From NCBI GenBank assembly GCA_034433995.1, contig DAOTZU010000143.1, forward strand, positions 1 through 22,763: 22,763 nt of DNA, read 5' to 3'. Below the pieces are notes generated by a model. It worked only from the letters and a program-made list of their open reading frames with translations, did no database searches and had not been told where the DNA came from. The DNA is from DAOTZU01 sp034433995. GTDB taxonomy: Bacteria; Chloroflexota; Anaerolineae; UBA1429. Both the position numbers and the translations under genes were made by a program. Below are positions 14,185 through 20,904 of this stretch, piece by piece. Numbering within the stretch: the first letter of the stretch is position 1; every line of letters starts with the position of its first letter.

Positions 14185-16203
14185 CTAGCTGCTCGCCGCC
14201 GGCTGGGGCGCTTTGGCCAAGGCGCTCTCTTCCTGGCGGCGGAACTGGCTCATGTACAAGCCGTAGTAGACCCCCTGCTTGGCCAAAAGCTCCTCGTGGG
14301 TGCCCCGCTCCACGATCTCCCCATTATCAATCACCAGGATCACGTCGGCATTGCGGATGGTGCTCAGCCGGTGGGCGATGACGAACGACGTCCGCCCCCG
14401 GAGCAGGGTCTCCAAGGCCTGCTGGATGAGGCGCTCCGTGCGCGTATCCACGCTGGAGGTGGCCTCGTCCAGGATGAGGATACGCGGATCGGCCAGGGCG
14501 GCCCGGGCGATGGCGATGAGCTGCCGCTGCCCTTGGCTGAGGCCCGCCCCGCGCTCGCCCAAGACGGTGGCGTATTGCTGGGGCAAGCGCTCGATAAAGG
14601 TATCGGCCCGGGCCAAACGCGCGGCAGCGATGACCTCCTCATCGCTGGCGCTGGGGCGGCCGAAGCGGATATTCTCCATCACGCTGGTGCTGAACAGAAA
14701 GGTATCCTGCAACACGACGCCGATCTGCCGCCGCAGGCTCTGCACCGTCACCTCGCGCACGTCCAAGCCATCCACCCGCACCGCGCCGGCGGTGACATCG
14801 TAAAAGCGCGGGATCAGGTTGATGATGGTGGTCTTGCCGGCTCCCGTCGGCCCCACGATGGCGATGAGTTGGCCGGGCTCGGCGGTAAAGCTGACGTCCT
14901 TTAACACCGGCACCCCCGGCTCATATTCGGCCCAGACATGGTCAAACTCCACCTTGCCCACGATGGGGGGCATCTCCCGGGCGCCGGGCTTGTCTTGGAT
15001 GGCCGGTTGCTCGTCCAAGAGGCCAAAGATGCGCTCCGCGCCGGCCAGGGCGTTCTGCAGGTTGGTCCACAGAATCGAGATCTGGGCGATGGGTTGGTTG
15101 AAACGCTGGACGTAACCGATGAAGGTGATCACCAACCCCAGGGAGATGGGCACCCCCCACAGCGGCTGATTGCGCAAAATGGCCATGCCGCCCACTCCCG
15201 TGACCACGGCCAGGGAGAGGTATCCCAGCGCCTCCAAGGTGGGGTTCAAGGCCGCGGTGTAAGAGACGGCGCGGACGTTGGCATCGCGGTTGGCCGCGTT
15301 GACGAGCTTGAACTGCTCGATATTCTCCTCGGCGCGGCTAAAAGCCTGCACCTCCCGCACGGCGGCGATGGTCTCTTGGAGTTCAGCGTTCACCGAGCCC
15401 ATCTCTTTCCGCGAACGGCGGAAGGCGATCCGCGCCCGGCTGGAGAGCCACCACGTGGCCAGCACCATCAAAGGCGTCACCGTGAGGGAAAGCAGCGTGA
15501 ACCCCACCGAGCGGGACAACATGTTGACGGCCACCCAAACCAGCATCAGGACGCCGCTGAAAACCTGCACCAGAGCAAAGTTAAAGGCTTGCTGGATGGC
15601 CGTGGCATCGTTGGTGATGCGGCTCATCAGGTCGCCCGCCTCGTTTTTGGCGTAATAGCTGAGGGATAGGTCATGCAGGTGCTCAAACACCTCCACCCGC
15701 AGCCGCCTGAGGACGTGCTCCCCCGTCCAGCTCATGGCGTAAAAGGTGAGACCGTTCAAGAGGGAGCCGACAATGTGCAAGGCCACGATGATCAAGGTCA
15801 GCCTCAAAAGGCCAGAGATGCGTTCCGCGTTCGTCATCGTCCCCGGCCGAGGTGGCTTCATCCCGCCCAGAGCATAAAGCTTGGCCACAACCCAGCGCGT
15901 CCCCTTGAGGGTGCTGGGATCGGCCACCAACCAAGGGCCACTGCCGGTGGTTGCGCCTTGGCCCGCCGGCACGAATTGGCTGAACGAACTCGCCGCTGGC
16001 GCGGTCAAAAAGCAATCTACGATCTGTCCGGTGAGATCGGGGATCGTCACCGAGGTCCAGGTGGCGATGGAGATCAACCCCAACACCAACAACAGCATGG
16101 GCCAAAAAGCCCCAAAATAGCCCAGGAAGCGGATGAGAGTCCTGCCCGCTTGCCGGGGTTTCGCGGTATCACTCTCTAACAAGTGTCGCGGACCGCCTAG
16201 CAT
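14185..16203 (-). CDS. ABC exporter half-transporter, consensus-ATPase subunit
   Basis: The product has 672 residues, with a six-helix permease domain followed by one nucleotide-binding domain. The N-terminal part has an unusually long soluble insert between the first two helices (about 65-130). Walker A is GPTGAGKTT (451-459), the signature is LSQGQ (555-559), Walker B ends in ILILDE with Glu580, and the switch histidine is His611, so its own catalytic residues are intact. It pairs with the upstream gene, which lacks the catalytic Glu and the switch His. The resulting heterodimer would have one active ATP site and one degenerate site, as in BmrCD, LmrCD or TM287/288. It starts 3 nt after the stop of that gene. 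The substrate is unknown; drugs or lipids are typical. Confidence 0.93.
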   Translation of the reverse strand: MLGGPRHLLESDTAKPRQAGRTLIRFLGYFGAFWPMLLLVLGLISIATWTSVTIPDLTGQIVDCFLTAPAASSFSQFVPAGQGATTGSGPWLVADPSTLKGTRWVVAKLYALGGMKPPRPGTMTNAERISGLLRLTLIIVALHIVGSLLNGLTFYAMSWTGEHVLRRLRVEVFEHLHDLSLSYYAKNEAGDLMSRITNDATAIQQAFNFALVQVFSGVLMLVWVAVNMLSRSVGFTLLSLTVTPLMVLATWWLSSRARIAFRRSRKEMGSVNAELQETIAAVREVQAFSRAEENIEQFKLVNAANRDANVRAVSYTAALNPTLEALGYLSLAVVTGVGGMAILRNQPLWGVPISLGLVITFIGYVQRFNQPIAQISILWTNLQNALAGAERIFGLLDEQPAIQDKPGAREMPPIVGKVEFDHVWAEYEPGVPVLKDVSFTAEPGQLIAIVGPTGAGKTTIINLIPRFYDVTAGAVRVDGLDVREVTVQSLRRQIGVVLQDTFLFSTSVMENIRFGRPSASDEEVIAAARLARADTFIERLPQQYATVLGERGAGLSQGQRQLIAIARAALADPRILILDEATSSVDTRTERLIQQALETLLRGRTSFVIAHRLSTIRNADVILVIDNGEIVERGTHEELLAKQGVYYGLYMSQFRRQEESALAKAPQPAASS

Positions 16204-16206
16204 AGG

Positions 16207-18168
16207 TTATTTCCCCTCCACGACAAGCTGCGCCTCTGAGGATTCGGGCACCAGCTGGGAATGGTAAATCTCGGCATAGATGGGGCTCTCCTCGATGAGC
16301 TCCTGGTGGGTGCCCCGGGCCACGATCTGCCCCTTATCCAGCACCAAGATTTGGTCGGCGTTCATCACGGTGCTGATGCGTTGGGCAATGACAAAGGAGG
16401 TGCGCCCACGCATCAGTTGGGCCAAGGCTGCCTGGATCTGGACCTCCGTGGCCAGGTCCACGTTGGAGGTGGAATCATCCAGGATCAGGATACGCGGATC
16501 CATCAGCAGGGCGCGGGCGATGGCGATGCGCTGCTTCTGGCCACCGCTCAGGGTGGTGCCGCGTTCGCCCACGCGGGTCTGGTACCCTTCGGGGAAGGAG
16601 AGGATGAAATCGTGGGCCGCGGCGGCCTTGGCCGCGGCGATGATCTCATCCATGGAGGCATCGGGCCGACCAAAGGCAATGTTTTCGGCGATGGTGCCGG
16701 CAAAGAGGGTCGTCTCTTGGAGCACAATGCCGATCTGGCGGCGCAGGGAATCCAGCTTGACCTCGCGCAGGTCGTAGCCATCGATGGTGATGCGGCCCTC
16801 GGTGGGATCGTAGAACCGGGGCAGGAGGTTGATGATGGTGGTCTTGCCCGAGCCGGTGGCGCCCAAGAGGGCGACGGTCTGGCCCGGCAGGGCCTCGAAG
16901 GAGACGTCCTTGAGCACCGGCTCGCCGCTGGCGAAATAACGAAAGGTGACATGCTCAAAGCGCACATGGCCCTGCACCGGCGGGAGCTCGATGGCATCGG
17001 GCTTGTCGGTGATCTCGCTCTTGGCATCCAGGATCTCAAAGATGCGCTCAGCCGATGCCGCGGCCTGGCCCATCTGGGTGATGATAAAGCCGAATTGGGC
17101 GATGGGCATAAAGAGGTACATCAGGTACATGGAGAACTCTTGCCATTGGCCGATGGAGAGGGCACCGGTGATGATCTGCCTTCCGCCCACGTAGGTGATC
17201 AGCGCTTGCCCCAGGTTGGCGATCATAAAGACCACGGGGAACATAAAGGCGAACAGCCGCGAGACGGAGATGGCTTGATGCATCAGGTCGTCGGCCGCCC
17301 GGCGGAAAGCAACCCGTTGCTCCCGCTCGCGGGTAAAGGCTTTGATCACCTTGATCCCGGCCAGGTTCTCCTGCAAGATGGTGTTGACCACGGCCAGTTT
17401 CTGCTGCACCTTCATAAATAATGGGCGGCTTTTGCTGCCAAAAACTACGAACAGCACCAAGGCCACGGGGAGGATGGGCAGAATGACCAGGGCCAACGAG
17501 GCGTTGGTGCCGAAAAGGATCAGCAACGTCCCGCTCAATAGGACAACAGCCCCGACGAGCTGGAGCAGCCCCTGGCTGATGAACAGTCGCACCTTCTCCA
17601 CGTCATCGGTGGCGCGGATCATCAACTGTCCGGTCTGGTTGCGATCGTGGTAGGAGAAGGAAAGGCTCTGGATCTTGGCATAAATATCGTTGCGCAGGTC
17701 GTAGGCGATGGCCTGGGAGTTCTTTTCCGCCCAATAGGCCTGGAGGAAGGCAAAGATCCCGCGCAACGCAGCGAACACCAAGATAGAAGCCAAGGCGATC
17801 AGCAGGGAACGGGGCGCGGCGTTCTTTTTCGCGGCCAATTGCTCCAGGAATTGGGCCAAGGTCCAGTTGGTGGGATAACCAAAGGCCTCCAACAATTTGG
17901 GCAGGATGGGCTTGACCATGGCCTCGGGCGCCTGACGGAGGGCATCCAAGGCCTGGCTGGCCACGGCGCCGGTGGTCACCGCGTCAAGGACGTTGCGCAC
18001 CATCCGCGGCACCGCCAATTGCGAGAGGGAGGCGACAAGCAAAAAGAGATAAGGCAGCGCCGCCCGCCAGCCGATGCGGAACAGATAGCGCAGGGCGCGT
18101 CCCAAGGCGGGACGCGCAGCCCCTTGGCGTGGCAAGGCGCGAGGCATATGGCGTGCTTGGGCGATCAT
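16207..18168 (-). CDS. ABC exporter half-transporter, degenerate-ATPase subunit
   Basis: The product has 653 residues: a permease domain, then one nucleotide-binding domain. Walker A is GATGSGKTT (436-444) and the signature is a canonical LSGGQ (540-544). Walker B reads ILILDDS (560-566), where the catalytic Glu is Asp565, and the switch-loop His is Gln596. These two changes mark the degenerate subunit of heterodimeric exporters, complementary to the downstream subunit. The ATG at 18168 is preferred to the frame start at 18219 because GGAG lies six bases upstream and because it forms an ATGA overlap with the stop of the MarR gene, which indicates translational coupling. The N-terminal region has a large non-membrane insert (about 60-118). 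The substrate is unknown. Confidence 0.93.
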   Translation of the reverse strand: MIAQARHMPRALPRQGAARPALGRALRYLFRIGWRAALPYLFLLVASLSQLAVPRMVRNVLDAVTTGAVASQALDALRQAPEAMVKPILPKLLEAFGYPTNWTLAQFLEQLAAKKNAAPRSLLIALASILVFAALRGIFAFLQAYWAEKNSQAIAYDLRNDIYAKIQSLSFSYHDRNQTGQLMIRATDDVEKVRLFISQGLLQLVGAVVLLSGTLLILFGTNASLALVILPILPVALVLFVVFGSKSRPLFMKVQQKLAVVNTILQENLAGIKVIKAFTREREQRVAFRRAADDLMHQAISVSRLFAFMFPVVFMIANLGQALITYVGGRQIITGALSIGQWQEFSMYLMYLFMPIAQFGFIITQMGQAAASAERIFEILDAKSEITDKPDAIELPPVQGHVRFEHVTFRYFASGEPVLKDVSFEALPGQTVALLGATGSGKTTIINLLPRFYDPTEGRITIDGYDLREVKLDSLRRQIGIVLQETTLFAGTIAENIAFGRPDASMDEIIAAAKAAAAHDFILSFPEGYQTRVGERGTTLSGGQKQRIAIARALLMDPRILILDDSTSNVDLATEVQIQAALAQLMRGRTSFVIAQRISTVMNADQILVLDKGQIVARGTHQELIEESPIYAEIYHSQLVPESSEAQLVVEGK

Positions 18169-18677
18169 GGCGTCTCCTTCTGCACATCGTTTGTGGCGGC
18201 TCGGCCGCCTAGGGGACATTCCTGGGGCCGGCTTATCCCGCCCAGCCTGCGTTCCGCCGCGATCAGTGCGGGCAAGAGTTGGCTCAAGCTGCTGCGCTCC
18301 TCCTGGCCCAGGCCGGCGAGCAGCTCATCCACCCAGCGAAAACGCTCGCTGATGCTCTGTTCCACCAAGGCGCACCCTGCCGGCGTTAGGTCGAGCTGCC
18401 GCATGCGCCGGTCACCGGGATCCTCAGAACGCGCCACGAGGCCACCCTGGACTAACCGATCCACCAACTGGCTCACGCCGGCGCTGGTGATCTCCAGATG
18501 TTCCCGGAGGGCCCGCATATCACACGGGCCGCCATGATAGAGGAGCACCAACACGCCGAACTGGGGCACAGATAGACCTGTACCTTTGACAAACCTGCGC
18601 CAGGTGTACATGGAGCGCATGGTCAACGCCTCGATCCAGCGGCGCAGAGCGGCGGCAAGGGCAGCGGGGTCATCCAT
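18165..18677 (-). CDS. MarR family transcriptional regulator
   Basis: The product has 170 residues. A winged-helix MarR domain covers about residues 35-105, with the recognition region DMRALREHLEITSAGVSQLVDRLVQGGLV and the wing EDPGDRRMRQLDLT, which carries the conserved DRR. Family members repress neighbouring genes and are released by small ligands. It is the first gene of a run with two ABC exporter subunits, and its stop overlaps the first exporter start by 4 bp (ATGA), so it is very likely an autoregulator of exporter expression. The ribosome site is weak (GGA only). The C-terminus after about 150 is an unmatched tail. Confidence 0.9.
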   Translation of the reverse strand: MDDPAALAAALRRWIEALTMRSMYTWRRFVKGTGLSVPQFGVLVLLYHGGPCDMRALREHLEITSAGVSQLVDRLVQGGLVARSEDPGDRRMRQLDLTPAGCALVEQSISERFRWVDELLAGLGQEERSSLSQLLPALIAAERRLGGISRPQECPLGGRAATNDVQKETP

Positions 18678-18758
18678 AAGCTGCGCGTTCCGTGGCGAGG
18701 GAAAAGCGACCCAAGGATTTCACCTCTTCTTTTGGTGAGCTATTCGTAAAGCAAACTT

Positions 18759-18787
18759 AATATATCACTGGACTTACAGGATGTCAA
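18759..18787 (-). promoter_or_regulatory. Sigma70-type promoter of the MarR-exporter operon
   Basis: On the minus strand TTGACA (18782-18787) and TATATT (18759-18764) are 17 bp apart. Transcription should start near 18752, giving a leader of about 75 nt before the MarR start codon. Confidence 0.8.
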
Positions 18788-18798
18788 ACCGGCCACCC

Positions 18799-18827
18799 TT
18801 GACGTTTGCCGTCGAGGCAGCTATAAT
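18799..18827 (+). promoter_or_regulatory. Sigma70-type promoter of the cyclophilin-fold gene
   Basis: TTGACG (18799-18804) and TATAAT (18822-18827) are 17 bp apart. Transcription should start near 18834, leaving a leader of about 29 nt with an AGGAGG ribosome site before the ATG at 18863. Confidence 0.85.
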
Positions 18828-18862
18828 CACCCTCGCTATCCCGTGCGAGCCAGGAGGAAACC

Positions 18863-19246
18863 ATGCGCAGAATCAAGATCACCGCCGGCGAGGTGACAGT
18901 CACCGCTCTCCTGAACGACACCAAGACGGCCGACGCCATCTGGGAGGCCCTGCCCATCCAGGCGCGGGCCAATACCTGGGGCGACGAAATCTATTTCTCC
19001 ATTCCGGTGTATCTTGCGGAGGAGAACGCCCAGGAAGTGGTCTCCTTGGGCGACCTGGGCTATTGGGAACCGGGACACGCCTTCTGCCTCTTCTTTGGCC
19101 GCACCCCCGTGAGCCGGGGCAACGAGATTCGCCCGGCCAGCCCCGTCAACGTCTTTGGCCACATCGAGGGGGAGCCGACAGTCTTGAAGAAGGTCAAAGA
19201 CGGGGCCAAGATCGTCATCGCCCGGGCGGAGGAGCAAGCCTCATAG
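18863..19246 (+). CDS. TM1367-like cyclophilin-fold protein
   Basis: The product has 127 residues, the usual size for this single-domain family. LNDTKTADAIWEALPIQARANTWGDEIYFSIPV is the characteristic family stretch, followed by LGDLGYWEPGHAFCLFFGRTP. Family members share the cyclophilin fold, but prolyl isomerase activity is not established for them and their role is unknown. The start has AGGAGG upstream and a strong promoter. The gene is followed after 66 bp by a hydratase-like gene that could be cotranscribed. The divergent MarR gene may sense a compound related to this pair, which is inference. Confidence 0.85.
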   Translation: MRRIKITAGEVTVTALLNDTKTADAIWEALPIQARANTWGDEIYFSIPVYLAEENAQEVVSLGDLGYWEPGHAFCLFFGRTPVSRGNEIRPASPVNVFGHIEGEPTVLKKVKDGAKIVIARAEEQAS

Positions 19247-19312
19247 CGGGCACCTCCTGCCGAGCTGCACCTTTCCGCCGACCGGCGGCACATCCAGCCA
19301 AGGAGATACGCC

Positions 19313-20089
19313 ATGATCCTCGAACGCGCACAGCAGATCCTGATCCAAGCCGAGCGGGACCGGGCGCCGGTGGGGCCGCTCTCGGACCTTGTGCCGGGTG
19401 GCCTTTCTCTGGCCGAGGCCCACGCCATCTGCGAGGCCAACATCCAACGCCGTCTGGAGGCGGGGGAAAGGTTGGTGGGCTACAAGGTGGGCTTTACCAA
19501 CATCCCCGTGCGGGAAAAGATGGGTCTGCCCGATTCCACCTATGGCTACCTCTTGAACACCATGGTCTTGGCCAGCGGGGGGACCCTGGAGATGCGCGAG
19601 CTCATCGCGCCCAAGATCGAATGCGAGATCTGCTTCAAGCTCGCCCAAGGGTTGCGCGGCCAGGGGCTGAGCATCGCCGATGTTTTGGCCGCCACCGAGG
19701 CGGTCAGCGCCTCCTTCGAGATCTGCGATGCCCGGATCAAGGACTGGAAATGCCCCTACCCCGACTTTTTCGCCGATAACGGCTTTTCGGCGCGCATTGT
19801 CCTCTCCGGCCGTTGGTTCCCGCCGGACCAGGTGGATCTGCTCAACGAGACGGTGGTGCTCACCCAAGACGGCCGCGAGATCGCCCGTGGCAAGGGCGAG
19901 ATGGCCCTGGGGCACCCGGCCAAGGCCGTGGCGTGGCTGGCAGGGAAACTGGCCGAACGAGGGCGGGCCTTGGAGGCGGGCCAGTTGGTGATGACGGGCA
20001 CCCTCACCCCCATCTTGCCCATCGCCCAAGGTTCCACCTACGTGGCCACCTTCTCCACCTTGGGCGAGGTGCGGATGACCTTTCGCTGA
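19313..20089 (+). CDS. 2-keto-4-pentenoate hydratase / oxalocrotonate decarboxylase-like enzyme (FAH superfamily)
   Basis: The product has 258 residues, the family size. Such enzymes hydrate 2-hydroxypenta-2,4-dienoate or decarboxylate 4-oxalocrotonate in meta-cleavage pathways, with a divalent metal. Metal-site residues are visible as IECEICF (Glu103, Glu105) and Asp139 (EICDARIKDW). GYKVGFTN (57-64) and the MTGTLTPILP stretch near 232-242 are typical of the MhpD/DmpE/DmpH group. AAGGAG precedes the ATG. No other aromatic-degradation gene is in the window, so the substrate may be different. The stop lies only 10 nt from the stop of the convergent Rrf2 gene, with no hairpin between. Confidence 0.9.
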   Translation: MILERAQQILIQAERDRAPVGPLSDLVPGGLSLAEAHAICEANIQRRLEAGERLVGYKVGFTNIPVREKMGLPDSTYGYLLNTMVLASGGTLEMRELIAPKIECEICFKLAQGLRGQGLSIADVLAATEAVSASFEICDARIKDWKCPYPDFFADNGFSARIVLSGRWFPPDQVDLLNETVVLTQDGREIARGKGEMALGHPAKAVAWLAGKLAERGRALEAGQLVMTGTLTPILPIAQGSTYVATFSTLGEVRMTFR

Positions 20090-20099
20090 GGCAGGGGCT

Positions 20100-20513
20100 C
20101 TAGCCCGCCGCCTCAGCAACCACCAGGTCCGCCAGGGTGGTCTTTTCTAGCTCGGCCAACAAACTGGCCTGGGCGCGGGCGAGGACGGGATAGAGCGGGC
20201 AGCAATCCATCTTGTCGCATCCCTCCCAGGGCGCCAAGCAGCGATTGAGGGCGATGGGCCCCTCGATGGCCTCAATGATCTCCCGCAGGGTGATCTGTGC
20301 CGCCGGCCGGGCCAGGGAGAACCCTCCTTTGGCCCCGCGATGGGAACGCACGATCCCCTCTTTGGCCAAATCTTGAAAGATCTTGGCCAGGTAACTCTCC
20401 GGCAAACCCTCCGCCTTGGCGATGTCGCTGATCAACACAACCGCGTCGGACGACATCCTGGCCAGGCGGAGGATCCCTCTGGCGCCGTAATCCGCCCCTC
20501 TGGTGAGCCGCAT
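20100..20513 (-). CDS. Rrf2 family transcriptional regulator, possible Fe-S sensor
   Basis: The product has 137 residues. The start MRLTRGADYGARGILRLA and the helix-turn-helix region SDIAKAEGLPESYLAKIFQDLAKEGIVRSHRGAKGGF are characteristic of Rrf2 proteins such as IscR. Cys92, Cys99 and Cys104/Cys105 are spaced much like the [2Fe-2S] ligands of IscR, so a cluster is likely. The frame is open to 20558, but the ATG at 20513 has AAGGAGG upstream and the longer start would fall inside the predicted promoter. It lies 94 nt after feoC in the same direction and has its own promoter. It may adjust iron uptake to the cell's iron or cluster status. Confidence 0.9.
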   Translation of the reverse strand: MRLTRGADYGARGILRLARMSSDAVVLISDIAKAEGLPESYLAKIFQDLAKEGIVRSHRGAKGGFSLARPAAQITLREIIEAIEGPIALNRCLAPWEGCDKMDCCPLYPVLARAQASLLAELEKTTLADLVVAEAAG

Positions 20514-20548
20514 CTTGCCTTCCTCCTTGGAGATGTGCAGGTGAGGGG

Positions 20549-20577
20549 ATTGTACCACAGGGTAGGCAAGATTACAA
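20549..20577 (-). promoter_or_regulatory. Promoter of the Rrf2 gene
   Basis: On the minus strand TTGTAA (20572-20577) and TACAAT (20549-20554) are 17 bp apart. Transcription would start near 20542, about 29 nt before the ATG. It allows the regulator to be expressed apart from feoBC. Confidence 0.65.
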
Positions 20578-20607
20578 GAGAAAAGCGGTTGTTTTCATCC
20601 GAGTTGG

Positions 20608-20892
20608 TCACGCCGAGGGGCGCTCCTGGGCCGCCCGCCGCATCCCCCTCTCGGTGAGGGCCCAGATGCGCCCGCCGTGGGTCACCCGGCAGATGGCTTG
20701 ATGGGAGCAATGTCGGCACCCCCCGCCACAAGAGGCGTTCAGCGAGCGGAGATAGCCGCCACGCTCCAAGTCCAGGAGCATCTGCTCCAAGAGATCTTGC
20801 GTCACGCCCAGGTCGGCGGCCAAGCCGGCCAAGGTCCGCGGACGTCCGTCGGCGAGCCGCTGCAAAAGATCATCCAAGGGAGAAACGCTCAT
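20608..20892 (-). CDS. feoC: FeoC-like winged-helix protein with Cys cluster
   Basis: The product has 94 residues. An N-terminal winged helix (LAGLAADLGVTQDLLEQMLLDLERGGYL) is followed by four cysteines at 55, 59, 62 and 68 (C-x3-C-x2-C-x5-C), the FeoC-type Fe-S site. FeoC partners or regulates FeoB; whether it binds DNA is unsettled. The ATG at 20892 is chosen over a GTG two codons upstream because GAGGTGG lies about 8 nt before it. It begins 12 nt after the feoB stop, so the two genes are cotranscribed. The basic C-terminus after the Cys motif (residues 69-94) is a little longer than in the E. coli protein. Confidence 0.85.
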   Translation of the reverse strand: MSVSPLDDLLQRLADGRPRTLAGLAADLGVTQDLLEQMLLDLERGGYLRSLNASCGGGCRHCSHQAICRVTHGGRIWALTERGMRRAAQERPSA

Positions 20893-20904
20893 CCCCACAC
20901 CACC

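Larger units (their letters stand above)
18678..18862. promoter_or_regulatory. Divergent regulatory region between MarR and cyclophilin-fold genes
   Basis: This gap of 185 bases has two face-away promoters. Their -35 boxes lie 11 bp apart, so the polymerases compete for the same DNA. An interrupted repeat TCACC (18720-18724) / GGTGA (18734-18738) in the MarR leader is a possible but weak operator. No gene is present. Confidence 0.6.

Noticed and set aside
18720..18738. MarR operator at TCACC/GGTGA
   Set aside because: The arms are only five bases long with a nine-base gap and lie downstream of the -10 box; too weak for a separate feature.
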